Source of the DNA: Ailurus styani
Taxonomy: Eukaryota; Chordata; Mammalia; Carnivora; Ailuridae
DNA: 64,000 nt
Assembly: GCA_002007465.1 (NCBI GenBank)
Contig: LNAC01000001.1
Location: forward strand, 8,113,936 to 8,177,935
Reading direction: 5' to 3'
Shown: positions 20,561-30,462 of the stretch, piece after piece
How the letters are laid out: every line of letters starts with the position of its first letter
Numbering within the stretch: the stretch's first letter is position 1
Program-made: the position numbers and the translations under genes
Notes under the pieces: model-generated
Database searches by the model: none
What the model saw: the letters and a program-made list of their open reading frames with translations, nothing else
Told to the model about the DNA's origin: nothing

Positions 20561-21345
20561 GCTTTCCTCTTTATCTGTGAAAAGAAGGTCATTGGTTCTG
20601 TGGGGTTTCAAAAATGGCTTGTTCCTATAGCTGGGAGTCCTCTGAGATAAAACGAAGGCAAAGCAAGTGGGGAGGGAGGGGGGTTTTTTGTTGCCCATAC
20701 GGGAAGCCGGCTCCTTCCCGCACAGACGCCATTCTCTTCCACGGCTCTGGAGTGGAGAAGCCACCATCAGTGATCTGCTTTGGGTGGCTCTGCCCTGGCA
20801 AGAAGAGCAGCTAATTTAGGAGAACTTGCCCTTGCTCTTGAAACAATTCTAAATTTTCTCTCTCTCTTATCTGGGGAAGGTGGCTCTGGCAGCCATCTGC
20901 TCCCTTGCTTCTAGAATCCTGCAACATCTCAGAACAGACTTTTCCCCAACCCCGAGCAGGGTCCGTGGGGATGCAAGCAGTCCTGGGCCACACGGCAACA
21001 ACTTTTTTTTTTTTTTTTTAACCATCCTAACATAAAGATAAAGCAAATCTCTGTAAAAGGAATCCAATCTTCTGTACGACTTTCCTTAGACAAAGACATG
21101 GGCATCCAGGAGTCTGCCTGGGAACCTCTGGATGACCTGAAGCCAAGTTACTGAGGGAATATTCACAATTTCTCGTGGATTTTGGGTGCCAGCTTCTCCC
21201 ATCAGTTATCTTCCTTGTTCTCTCTCTCTCCTTACCTTGCTCAGATGACATGAATTTTGCCCATAACTGGAAATTCCCTGATTCCACACTCGTACTCCTT
21301 GTTACGCTTCTGTTCAATTAATAAGAACGTCAGTCCTACCAGGAC
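20561..21345. other. No recognisable gene or repeat
   Basis: Unique sequence with an interrupting poly-T tract of 17 at 21003-21019. I see no LINE or SINE attached to the tract and no exon. Confidence 0.45.
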
Positions 21346-21349
21346 CATC

Positions 21350-21490
21350 AGAGATGAATCACTACAACATCCTCCTCACATTAATAACAAAAACTCATGG
21401 CTCAGGGGACTTGGGACTTGCCCACATACCAGCCAGCAAGGAGCGGACTGAGACCCCATGGAGGTCTTCTGACTCCCAGCCCATGCTCCT
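21350..21490 (-). repeat. MIR SINE, diverged
   Basis: A reversed MIR order is traceable: 'ACATCCTCCTCACATTAATA', 'GACTTGGGACTTGCCCACAT', 'GCAAGGAGCGGACTGAGACC' and 'AGGTCTTCTGACTCCCAGCC'. Confidence 0.55.
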
Positions 21491-21721
21491 CCTTGAAAAT
21501 TTCCTTGGAGAAGGTTCTAGGGTCTTCAAAAAAACAAAAAAATTTGACACAGTCTTCTTGACTATTCTTTCATCTGAACTTTGAGTTTTCTTTTTTATTC
21601 AAAACCAGAATGTCGTTACACAGTCGTAAACAATGGCCTAAGCCCTTAGACCAAAACAAAGCATTTGGTGTGTCTATTTTAAGCGGGTGCTATGTTTCAG
21701 GTAAACAAAACATAAATGCCC

Positions 21722-21962
21722 AGACCAGTGATTTTCAAGCAAGAGCCATTTTCTCCCCCAGAGGACATCCGCAGTGTCTGGGGGCACGCTGGGCTGACAG
21801 AGCTGGGAGGTTCCACGGGCACACAGTGGGCTGAGGCCAAGGGTCCCGCTAAACATCCTACAGGGAGTACATCGTGGCACAGCCCCTGGCCCCGACCGTC
21901 ACCACCACCAAGAACAACCGGCCCAAAATGTCAGCCATGCTGAAGGGGACAAACCCTGCCCT
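21722..21962 (+). mobile_element. MER5A hAT-Charlie DNA transposon
   Basis: Non-autonomous DNA transposon copy. The order of blocks is 'CCAGTGATTTTCAAGC', 'CCCCCAGAGGACATCCGCAG', 'TGTCTGGGG', 'GGCTGAGGCCAAGGGTCCCG', 'CTAAACATCCTACAGGGAGT', 'CCGGCCCAAAATGTCAG' and a degenerate terminal 'GGGGACAAACCCTGCC'. Nearly full length; internal indels mark its age. Confidence 0.85.
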
Positions 21963-22318
21963 CCACCCTACCTCAGGGAGTTGGCATCTTAGGGAGAGGA
22001 GAGATGGGCTGCCTGGAAGGGACAAGTTACCGGTGTCCCAGGGCTGATCACCGACATTATTCCGACATGGGTCATCCTTGTTCCTCCACCCTGGAGAGCA
22101 ATCTGCTTTGGAGCCGCATTCCCTGCCTCCGCTACATGACTTTGGTCATTGTCCGGTCCCCTCTGGCCTGTCCCCTCTTCTATCCAGTCAAGTACAGCAG
22201 GGGCGGCAGTGGATGAATCGGAATGGTGCCGAGCTAATAAGGACGATGCTGCCCCTAGTCCTTTGGCGAGGGTGGGGAGAGTGTAAGTCTCCCGATTCAG
22301 CAGGTGTTGGGATTTTTG

Positions 22319-22490
22319 TTTTTTTTTTTTTAAGGGGGTGAGGGCAACAGAGGGAGAGAGAGAGAATCTCAAGCAGATGCCCCACTGAGCATAGAACTGG
22401 ATGTGGGGCTTGACCTCATGACCCTGAGATCATGATTTGAGCCAAAATCAAGAGTCAGACGCTTACCCAGTGGAGTCCCCCTGGCGCCCC
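22319..22490 (-). mobile_element. CAN-SINE
   Basis: Poly-T, an A/G-rich middle, then 'CCTCATGACCCTGAGATCAT', 'AAATCAAGAGTCAGACGCTT' and 'CCCCTGGCGCCCC', a reversed tRNA-Lys-derived SINE head. Slightly diverged; no clean target duplications. Confidence 0.92.
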
Positions 22491-23216
22491 CTCCAACAGG
22501 TTTTTATCACAGCTGCAAGAATGTGTCCAGTCAGACTCCAAGAACGTCATCCAGTTGCCCCAGTATGGGAAGTTCACAGACCCATGAGAATTTGGTGGGC
22601 ACAGGCAGAGAAGGAGCATGAGAAGCATGAGGAACAGAAGATGCAGTCTGTCGGGATGGGCATCCGCCTCTCTGTCCCTCCTCCTCCCCAACCGGGAATG
22701 GCAGCCCCAAGGCTCTGATAAAGGCCTGAGCAACGACTCTGCTCACCCTGCTTAGGGTTCTGTAGGAACCACGAGTTCATGCTTCCTCCCAGGTCCCGCA
22801 TCGGGAACCCTGTGGTTAGATTCAGAAAACCACCCACAATACCCAAGACCCTACTTTTCAGATCAGAATGTTAAATCACACCCTTAAATATCTGTTGAAC
22901 TATTGAAATGCCCAGTTGCCAATACTCCTCCCCCTCATTTTATTGGTATTAAATCTCTGTATTCACGGCAGGGTAGGGCTATACACGCAAGAATAATTTC
23001 AGAGGGACGCTTCATTCAAAAAAAAAAAAAAGAAACTTCATTCTCAAATTAATGCCAAAGAGAAGTAACACGTTCTTCTGATACTTCGTCTCCAAAACAG
23101 CTCTGTGGTTTGTGAACCCCTGCCAAGAATGTGTATCTCCAGGGCTCCAAATTGCCCAGATTTTAACATTGAGCTTAGGTAAGCCACCAGAATTTAATGC
23201 CACGCCGCTCCTTATG
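22491..23216. other. No gene; poly-A stub with flanking duplication
   Basis: Unique sequence. At 23018-23035 an A tract ending in GAAA is flanked by the 8-mer CTTCATTC at 23010-23017 and 23036-23043. This could be a retrotransposition that left only a tail, or a chance arrangement. Confidence 0.4.
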
Positions 23217-23442
23217 AAAAGAACACTAGGGTAAGGGGCCCCTGGGTGGCTCAGTGGGTTAAAGCCTCTGCCTTTGGCTCAGGTCATGATCTCAGGGTCC
23301 TGGGATCGAGGCCCGCATCGGGCTCTCTGCTCAGTGGGGAGCCTGCTTCCTCCTCTCCCTCTGCCTGCCTCTCTGCCTACTTGTGATCTCTCTCTCTATT
23401 AAATAAATAAAATCTTAAAAAAAAAAAAGAACACTAGGATAA
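23217..23442 (+). mobile_element. CAN-SINE with 18-bp target duplications
   Basis: The body at 23235-23424 starts 'GGGGCCCCTGGGTGGCTCAG', has the 'GGGTTAAAGCCTCTGCCTTT' head and ends in AAATAAATAAAATCTT and poly-A. The 18-base duplications AAAAGAACACTAGGGTAA (23217-23234) and AAAAGAACACTAGGATAA (23425-23442) differ at one base. It is of the probable mustelid subfamily, and recent. Confidence 0.98.
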
Positions 23443-23689
23443 AAGGGTCTCTGAATTCCTCCCGAAGGCATTTCGTTTCTGTCGGATGGTCCTAGAGTTG
23501 TGGGGGACCCTCGTCACAGCGTGGCCTCACGACGGAGAGCCTTATACCCCATCTCTGCCACTACTTCTAGTAGCTTCTCCATCGGGCCTCCATTTTCCCA
23601 GGCCAAAATTCAGTTCTGCCGGGGGCACTGTAGTAGGGCCCGTGTTTGACCACTGAGCACCATGTGTGGCCATTAGAAAGAAAAGAAAA

Positions 23690-24060
23690 ATCAATAGGGT
23701 TTCATTAAAACAGCAGGCAATCAGGGCCCAGCCCCAGCTTAATTACAGTTTCAGTAGCATTTGCTTTAATTGGAAGGAATAAAAGAAGTGGAGTGGAGTG
23801 AATGAAGAAATTAGCATATCTGTCACTGTCGTCACATTGTCCCGTGGCCTTAAAACACTGTTCGCTCTTGCCTATCTCTGAAGCTGTGCTGAACCCTGAA
23901 AAAAAAATAATCAGGAATGGCAATTAACAAATCCTCAGACTCTACCTTTGTGAAATTCTAATTAAAGTCTTTTGTAATCTTTGGGAGGTATTTTTTGAAA
24001 CCTGCTAGATATGCTAGATACACTTTGCAACATGTCTGTTAATTATGCCAGGGCGGTGAT
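23690..24060. promoter_or_regulatory. Candidate CNE
   Basis: Repeat-free and A/T-rich: 'CAGCTTAATTACAGTTTCAG', 'TTGCTTTAATTGGAAGGAAT', 'GGCAATTAACAAATCC' and 'AATTCTAATTAAAGTCTTTT'. A 9-base tandem pair TGCTAGATA lies at 24003-24020. TAAT and SOX-like words suggest an enhancer. The block ends beside a 15-base G run. Confidence 0.55.
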
Positions 24061-24164
24061 GCAGACAGTGGGGGAGAGGGGCAGTGAATATGTTCAAGGT
24101 GGTTCTGAGCAGGCTTCCGTAGCCCGGAAAAGTTGCAGGGAGCCTGGTTCTTGCTTAGCCGGGC

Positions 24165-24183
24165 GGGGGGGGGGGGGGGCCCN
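24165..24183. repeat. Poly-G run ending at an ambiguous base
   Basis: Fifteen G (24165-24179), then CCC, then one N at 24183. The N next to a homopolymer looks like a base-calling or polishing artefact. Confidence 0.9.
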
Positions 24184-24204
24184 AATCTGTCTACTTCCTG
24201 GACT

Positions 24205-24345
24205 TCCTAACAGTTGCAGACACGGGAAATGTGAGACCTGTGAGATCCTTAGGCCCAGAATAGTTCAAACCCCACCCTGCCCCCATTTTACAGATGGGGA
24301 AACTGAGGCCAAAGATTCCCTGACTACCATAAGGTAGAGCAAGGA
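24205..24345 (-). repeat. MIR SINE
   Basis: Reversed MIR: 'CCCCCATTTTACAGATGGGG', 'AAACTGAGGCCAAAGATTCC' and 'CTGACTACCATAAGGTAGAG'. Confidence 0.65.
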
Positions 24346-24500
24346 CTTTTTATCAGGCCTGTTTCTTGTTTTGGTTTTTGTTTGGCAAATTCCAGTCTTT
24401 TCTCCACTCTCTCGATATTTCATCAGATGAAATTTCCCATTAAAAGAAAATATTGTCATAAAAGACTAAATTTCATTCACTAGGACTCAGATATTTTGAG

Positions 24501-24684
24501 GTTTTTTAAGATTTGATCTAGTTGAGAGACAGCAAGCATGCATGCATGAGCATGGGGAGGAGCAGAGGAAGAAGGACAAGTAAACTCCCCGCCGAGCACA
24601 GGGACGGAGGCAGGGCTCGATCCCAGGACCCCAAGATGATGAGGAAGTCAGATGCTCAACCAAATGAGCCAACCCAGGCACCCC
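24501..24684 (-). mobile_element. CAN-SINE
   Basis: GTTTTTTAAGATTTGATC at the left and 'AATGAGCCAACCCAGGCACC' at the right mark a reversed tRNA-derived SINE. It includes 'GGCAGGGCTCGATCCCAGGA' (B-box region). More diverged than the copies with intact duplications. Confidence 0.92.
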
Positions 24685-24974
24685 TCATATCATGTAATCC
24701 AGACATTACATATCACGTAATCCAGATACACATGCCCCAACCAGTGTATTTTCTTAAATACAAAGAGGATCCTCCTTTGGAATAGGTTAATGGCTTAAAT
24801 CAGCCGGTGACTATGAGTTTGGTTTGGATGCGGCCAAGGAAAGGTTTCCTAGATTATGGCCCCTGGAGCAGGCACAGAGATATCAGAAGCACAGCTGACC
24901 TTCCCACTGGTGTAGGTTCTGGAAAGAAATGTCAAATGTCTAATCATCCCATAAATCTCACAGAGGTCACAGAG

Positions 24975-25145
24975 ATGGCTAATAAAAGCTTCCATTTGGC
25001 GAGAGCCCATTTCGTGCTGAGTGGTCCCACGGAGGTTCAATTATCCCCACTTTAAAGATAAGACTGAGGCTCAAAGAGGAAAAGTTTATTTGTTAGTGGT
25101 CAAATGAGCCACAAGCTGGGCTTTAAACTCAAACTCGGTTCCCAA
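24975..25145 (-). repeat. MIR SINE
   Basis: Reversed MIR: 'GCGAGAGCCCATTTCGTGCT', 'TTCAATTATCCCCACTTTAA', 'AGATAAGACTGAGGCTCAAA' and 'ACAAGCTGGGCTTTAAACTC'. Confidence 0.7.
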
Positions 25146-25359
25146 GGGCTTCCTCCCCCAGCTACACAGCCCTCCCAAGGCCAAGGAGCAACTGCAGGGT
25201 AGCAGAGAGAAGGCCTGGGGGGCCCGCGCTGTGAGTTCACACTCTCCTCGCCCAATGCCTGGGCCGGGCGGAGGCCTGTGCAGCCTTGCTGGTGAGGCCC
25301 AGGCCTAGGCAGGGGTGCTCTGGACAATTCACCCAGACCGGGTGCTTCCTTCCAGAGCA

Positions 25360-26330
25360 TGAAGGACGGGCCCCGCTCTGGGGACGAGCCCCAGAACAGC
25401 CGCCCATTGTGGCAGGGAAGAGACGGGCCGTGCGGGGCCGCCTCCGAGGTCAGGGGGAAGTGGCCGGGGGGGGACGGTGGAGAGCGCTCCATGCAGAAAA
25501 TTACAGGGAGGAAACGATTCTTTGTCCCTTCACAAAGTGGCCATTGGGAAGCGCGTGATTGGCTTCTCAGCAGAGCGTGGCCGGGTCCTGTCCGGGGTCA
25601 GTCGTCAGAGCCGACTCCGGGCCCCGCGGCCTCTCCAGAGCACTGGGCGGGGGCCGAGCCAGGCAGCGCCGCGGCGCCTCCCTTTCCTCATCGGTCCCCG
25701 CTCCCCGACATCTGCGATCTGAGGCACAGAGCGGCCCTATCCCCCCAGGGCCCAGGCCTCAAACCAAGGAAGGTCCCAAAGAGGAAAGAAGCAGCCCCCC
25801 CCCGCCCCCGAGGCAGGGCAGACCGGCAGGGAAGCCGCGTGGGCAGGGGTGGAGGCGCTCAGCAAAGCGGGCCACGCTCGCAGAGCCAGGGCTCCCGCTT
25901 CCCTCTGGAAGGACCATCCAGAGCCTCGAGCGGGCCCAGGAGGGGCACCCCGGCAGCAGCAGGGGCTGCAGGGAGCCGAGCCGACACGCTGCCAGCCCCT
26001 GCTCTAGGCCGGGCCTTGTCCCGACTCCCTGCTTCCTGCACCAGCGTTCAGGGCCCCGCCTCACCCGGGGCAGGTGAGCACGTGGGCCCACGGTCAGCCT
26101 CCCTCTGCAGATGAGGCTGCCGAAGGCGAAGGAGGGGCAGTCCCCCGGGTGCCACGGTTGGGCGGCAGCTGGGCTGAAGGCAGGCGGGCGCGTGGGCCCC
26201 GAGCCCGACTCTCATTCCAGCTCCGCAGCAGCCACGGCCCGCTTCTCCGGCCAGCTGTGCGGCGCTGGCTCCGGGCTGGCTGGCGCAGGAGCCGGCTGAC
26301 CCCTTGACGCCAAAGGTCAAGGTCGTGGGA
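25360..26330. promoter_or_regulatory. CpG-island-like stretch, no attached gene seen
   Basis: The stretch is GC-rich and CpG-dense. A hand count gives about 24 CpG in roughly 260 bases around 25421-25685, where about 29 would be expected from base composition. It contains GC-box-like words ('CACTGGGCGGGGGCCGAG' near 25639, CCCCGCCTC near 26053) and CpG-rich clusters such as 'CAGCGCCGCGGCGCC'. No recognisable exon follows on either strand; the frames of 172, 251 and 257 residues have no domain. It ends about 1 kb before the CNE block at 27370. Confidence 0.6.
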
Positions 26331-26477
26331 CTTAAGGCTGAGAGCTCCACGAGGCTGGAAATGCCCACAACACCGCCTGCCCTTTGCCCCCTTGTGGGCC
26401 TCCGTGCTGTTTCCTTGCTTTTCCCTAAGAGACCGCGGGCACCCACGCCCCGCCGTGGAAAGGCAGGCACGCTCAGG

Positions 26478-26665
26478 GATGAAGCCCAGACTCTGGATTC
26501 AAATCCAAATCCTGCCGCGTCACAAGATCCCAGGCAAGTGACTTTACCCTGGCGTCCCAGGGGTTCCCCGCCTGTCACGGGAGACAGCCGTGCTCCTCTC
26601 CCCTGGCTGGCTGCAGATTTCAGCGAGGGAGTGCGTGTGCGCCGCTCACGACAGGGCCACTGAGA
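26478..26665 (+). repeat. MIR SINE
   Basis: 'GACTCTGGATTCAAATCCAA', 'GCAAGTGACTTTACCC', 'GGGGTTCCCCGCCTGTCACG' and 'GAGACAGCCGTGC' follow MIR order, with C/G enrichment from the CpG-rich surroundings. Confidence 0.7.
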
Positions 26666-26744
26666 CTCAGACCGCGGTCTTTCTTGGCGTCTGGTGAGCC
26701 GGGGAGCACCCGCGGGGCCTGGCACAGCACAGGGCTCCCATCTG

Positions 26745-27085
26745 GAGCAGAAGAAACACCAGAATCCCAACTGGGGCCCGCGTTTAAGTGTCTCAGCCCC
26801 ACCACCCCACGACCTGGGCAAGTCCCTTCCTCCCTGGGCCTCCTGGATGTCAACTTCCCATCTTTTTTTCTTTTTTTTTATTTGTTTGAGAAGGGGGGCG
26901 GTGCAGAGGGGAGGGAGAGGGACAAGCAGACTCTGAGCGGAGTGCAGAGCCCAAGGCGGGGCTCAATCCCACGACCCCGAGATCCTGACCTGAGTCGAAA
27001 TCCAGAGTTGGCTGCTCAACCGACTGAGCCCCCTGGGCGCCCCCGCTTCCCACCTTTAAAACGCGCAGGCGGGGCTGACAGATGA
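26745..27085 (+). repeat. MIR SINE split by a CAN-SINE
   Basis: The left part (26745-26855) holds 'CGACCTGGGCAAGTCCCTTC' and 'CTCCCTGGGCC'. The right part (27046-27085) holds a degenerate CTTCCCACCTTTAAAACG, which corresponds to TTCCTCATCTGTAAAATG. The SINE at 26866-27045 sits inside it, so it is younger. Confidence 0.55.
26854..27057 (-). mobile_element. CAN-SINE with 12-bp target duplications
   Basis: The body is about 26866-27045: poly-T, an A/G-rich middle, 'GGCGGGGCTCAATCCCACGA' and a terminal 'ACTGAGCCCCCTGGGCGCCC'. Target duplications CTTCCCATCTTT (26854-26865) and CTTCCCACCTTT (27046-27057) differ by one base. Confidence 0.95.
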
Positions 27086-27369
27086 CATGGTCTCTCCTGC
27101 CTCTGAAACTCACACTCTCAGGAGCCCGGAGCCTCGCAGGCCACATCCGCTGGCGCCAGGACGGACCCCCTCGGTGTTCCACCGCTTTCCACCCCGTTCA
27201 CACACTGCTTCTAAGGCACCGATTTACCTGCCTCCCAGAGCTGCTCAGGGGCCCTTGCAGCAAGAGGTGGAGGGTCTTCGAGAGGAGACTCCTCCTGGCG
27301 CGAGTGAGATGCCGCCGCCACCATTAACTAGCAGCAACACCCCCGTGCCTGGCTCGGCCAAGGGCGCAC
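27086..27369. other. No gene or repeat recognised
   Basis: Pyrimidine- and GC-rich unique sequence joining the CpG-rich region to the CNE block. It contains 'GAGATGCCGCCGCCACCATT' near 27308, which is an ATG on the wrong side of its Kozak-like context and opens no long frame. Confidence 0.45.
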
Positions 27370-28140
27370 ATTCACGGGCCGGTAATTAGAGGGGAAATAT
27401 CCTTCAGGCAGCTTGGCTGCTGAAAACCATTTTCATTGAAAATATACATTTTGTAATTGTAAATGGAAAGATTACCTGTAATAGCGGTAACAGACCCATT
27501 TCCTAATAAGATGAACACCATAGCTGATGAGCGAGGCATCTGTATATAGCTACGTACACCATTTCTGTACCGCAGGCTGCCAATTTGTTTCAGCCGCGAA
27601 AAGCGTGATTTAGTGTTTGTAGCATTACCATCTGTTGTCGTTATTACAGAAATTATATATAAACCAGTTAGTAAACACTTTGCCGAGTTGTCTGTTGTTT
27701 TGATAATCACCCATAATAACATCTAGCATCAATATGGTCTTTAAACCCGATTTGGGAGTTAATGGAATAAGAGGAGGCAGTCTGTATATGCACCGGGGTA
27801 ATGTCATTAGGAATGTTTGTGAAGAACAAATTAAATCAGTTGTAAATTGTGCTCTCAAGTCAGCCAGAAAACCAGTCTTGTTCAGGAGAAGGGATTTCTA
27901 TTTTAACCTCGTGCAGAAAATGCACTTACGCAGATTAAAATAAAATAGGGACTTTGCCGATGGATGGAAGTGGTAATTGCTCGCGCCTTAATGGCTTCCT
28001 GTTGGCTGTGTCACGCAGTGGGCACAGCTATTTTAAAAGTTAACCGGCACTCGGGGTCATACTTTCACTGATTCAGTCATTAAACTAGGCTAGACATGTC
28101 ACTAAATGGCTGATTATTCAAATGATGAGCCTGCTCCAGG
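27370..28140. promoter_or_regulatory. Candidate CNE cluster, strongest in the window
   Basis: About 770 bases of A/T-rich sequence with no repeat signature: 'GGTAATTAGAGGGGAAATAT', 'TTTTCATTGAAAATATACAT', 'TTGTAATTGTAAATGG', 'TTTTGATAATCACCCATAAT' (27699-27718), 'GGGAGTTAATGGAATAAGAG', 'ATTAAATCAGTTGTAAATTG' and 'CATTAAACTAGGC'. CCTAATAA is at 27502-27509. The reverse frames of 77 and 116 residues have low-complexity composition and no domain. The unit size and homeodomain-core density are typical of long-range developmental enhancers. Conservation is inferred. Confidence 0.7.
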
Positions 28141-28604
28141 GGTCCCCAGTGTCGTCTTTTGAACATGGGGATTTTCAGGGGAAGTTCTCATAAAATCAAC
28201 AGGAGATGGATTCAAGTACAAGTCAATGGTAGCACAGGGCTGGGGCCTGGCCCAGGTGGGGCGGCCGAGGGGTGCCCGCCGGTTTTCTCAGACAGGTCGG
28301 CGCCGGCCGGCAGCCACAGCAACTCAACTTGGTTGCTCGCGCATCTCCTGGTTTCCTACAGAAGACTCTTATTTCTGCATGTGCCCAAAGGAGGGCCATA
28401 TGTAGACAAAGAAATGCCACGGGGATAAAGAAGCAGACAGAGGTGGTACCGGGAAGCTGCCATTCCACCGGCAGGCCATCCCCAACATTCTCGCTCACCT
28501 GGTTACGTGGCCAGGAAGCAGTGGTACCGGTGGGGAGTGGGGCTGGATGGCAGGTCAGCCTCCAGAGCCTCTGCTCCTTACAGAAACACGGTACTTCTTA
28601 CTTA
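28141..28604. other. No recognisable gene or repeat
   Basis: Unique, moderately GC-rich sequence. A CpG cluster with 'GGTCGGCGCCGGCCGGC' lies near 28298. No splice-flanked frame with a domain. Confidence 0.5.
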
Positions 28605-28800
28605 GCGCATTCAAGACCCTCCTCTTATACCTCCTCATGATACCCCTGAAAAAATTACTAATACCCCCATCTTATAGGTAAGCAGATTGAGGCTTAAAGG
28701 GAGTCGGGCTTTCTGAATGAGGCCACAAAGCTGGCAAGAGGCCCATTTGGGATCAGAATGCAAGTCTCAGGGAGGCTGGAATTCCTGCCATGGCACTGAG
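28605..28800 (-). repeat. MIR SINE
   Basis: Reversed MIR: 'CCCCCATCTTATAGGTAAGC', 'AGATTGAGGCTTAAAGGGAG', 'GGCCACAAAGCTGGCAAGAG' and 'GGGATCAGAATGCAAGTCTC'. Confidence 0.75.
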
Positions 28801-29415
28801 CTGTTGAGCAGTTGGGACCAAAATGGACATTTTCCAAGGCACTCCGAAGACAAGAATATTAAAAAAAAAAATCAAGAACATCCCCACATCAGGGTGGGGG
28901 CCGAGAGGGCAGGAAGGAAGGATGGCAAGGTCAGTCTGGTGACCAGGGAACTAGTCTGACTGGCAGCTGCAGAAGGTGGCCTTGTGACAAGCTGGGGAGG
29001 AGATGGGAGGAAGGCCTCTGAGAAGGGCTAGTCTTGACATGGCGCCCAACAGGAGTTGGAAATGGCTGCCAAGGCCACAGAAGGGCTGAGCCATCCAAAG
29101 GACTGGCCAGATGCCAAGGCTCTGGCCACATTTAGCTGGGAGCACAGAGCCTGATGCAATGTTTTCTGAAGAGCAGACACCCTTAAGACAACCGACCATC
29201 CTTAAGATGATTTTCAATGGGCCACATTATACACTCGTTTACTTTTTTAAAAATGTTTCTTAGCTAAAATATAAACAGCACATCACAGTTCTACTACAAA
29301 GTCAATTAGGTTCTAAAGAAAATTTTTTAGAAGAAGCCTAAGCACGAATAGTGAGACTATGTCTAAAATATTAAATAGACAACTGTAAAGGTAACATACA
29401 GACATGGCAACGATC
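28801..29415. other. No recognisable gene or repeat
   Basis: A purine-rich half (to about 29170) and an A/T-rich half (29200-29400, e.g. 'TTTCTTAGCTAAAATATAAA'). No family recognised. Confidence 0.4.
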
Positions 29416-29419
29416 AGAA

Positions 29420-29590
29420 GGAGAGTGACTCGAGTTTGGCCTCTGAAGTCAGGACAACCTTGGTTCACATTCCTGAGTGATCTGGGGTCGGGCTTAGCCT
29501 CTCCCAGTTGATTTGATGGTGTCCAACACAGGGCTGATGAGGACAGTAAGAGCCATCAGGATACCTGGAAATGCTCAACACTGGGGCCAG
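29420..29590 (+). repeat. MIR SINE, diverged
   Basis: 'GAGTTTGGCCTCTGAAGTCA', 'GGTTCACATTCCTGAGTGAT', 'GGCTTAGCCTCTCCC', 'GGGCTGATGAGGACAGTAAG' and 'TGGAAATGCTCAACACTGG' follow MIR order. Confidence 0.5.
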
Positions 29591-29859
29591 TCACAGAAAC
29601 AAAAGGGCCCAGTCCTTTCTTCCAAGGAGCGCCCAAGAGAGATCAGCTCACCACTGATGGTGGGTGAGGGCATACTTGCTCCACAGTTGCAGAATCGCAA
29701 CACACCAAGAAGCAAAGCCCACCAGGGGCCACCATCCTGATGGCAATAAATGCGGTGCTCACCCCAGGGGGATCAGGTTCCCTGGGCCAGACCTGGCCCC
29801 TGGATGTTCCAGTCTGAGCCTCGGTGTTTTAGGTTTTTGTTTGTTGCAATAAATGAGGG

Positions 29860-30120
29860 CTCCGAGGTCTGGAAAAGTCTGGTCATCTGTTCAAGATCAC
29901 ACAGCAAATTAATGCCAGAGCCAAGATGAGGTGTCCCTCGGTGAGCACTACCGTCGCTATCATCGCATTGAACCATCACAACCAGACTCCGAGGACCATC
30001 ACTCTCATCCTCACGTTCTACACAAAGAGGCTGAGGCACAGAGAGGGATAGCCACTCGTCCACAGCCACACAGCAAGCACCTGACGACAGCCAGAACAGC
30101 CAAGGAGTCTGACCCCAGAT
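29860..30120 (-). repeat. Two adjacent MIR SINE pieces
   Basis: Piece one (29860-29930): 'CAAGATCACACAGCAAATTA'. Piece two (29935-30120): 'GGTGAGCACTACCGTCGC', 'AAGAGGCTGAGGCACAGAGA', 'CACAGCCACACAGCAAGCAC' and 'AAGGAGTCTGACCCCAGAT'. Both are reversed MIR cores in tandem. Confidence 0.75.
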
Positions 30121-30137
30121 GAAAAGCCACCACAGAT

Positions 30138-30462
30138 GCGCAAACTGTGCCCCGAGGGCCAAATCCCTGCCTGCTGTTTGTTTTGTAATGGCGGGTTAAG
30201 AGAGGGTAGTTTTACCAGTGTAAATAAATAGTTGGAAAAAATTTAAAAGCAGAATGTTTTGTGACACGTTGAAAATGCCATGACATTCAAATTTTCATGT
30301 CCACAAATAAAGTTTTATTGGGACACAGCCACGTTCACTCAGTTATGTATGGTCCATGTCTGCTTCTGTGCTAAAATGGCAGAGCTGCGGGGCCACAGAG
30401 GCCAGGGGACCCACAGAGCGTGAGATATTTCCCATCTGGCCCTTTGCGGAGAAAGTTTGCTG
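30138..30462 (+). mobile_element. hAT-Charlie-type MER DNA transposon, near full length
   Basis: The left end is GCAAACTGTGCCCCGAGGGC with 'CAAATCCCTGCCTGC'. The middle has 'AAATAAAGTTTTATTGGGAC' and 'ACAGCCACGTTCACTC'. The right end has 'CATCTGGCCCTTTGCGGAG' and 'AAAGTTTGCTGATGCC'. The two ends are imperfect terminal inverted repeats (GCAAACT against AGTTTGC). A second copy of the family, internally deleted, is at 50419. The exact MER name is not certain. Confidence 0.8.

Noticed and set aside
25359..26821. Frames of 251 (plus), 172 (plus) and 257 (minus) residues
   Set aside because: All lie in a CpG-rich stretch where stop codons are rare by composition. They overlap on both strands, are Ala/Gly/Pro/Arg-rich and have no domain.
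27308..27330. GCCGCCGCCACCATT, Kozak-like
   Set aside because: The sequence reads ATT where ATG would be needed, and no long frame follows.
27372..27858. Reverse frames of 116 and 77 residues in the CNE block
   Set aside because: They overlap in different phases and have no domain. The DNA features look regulatory instead.
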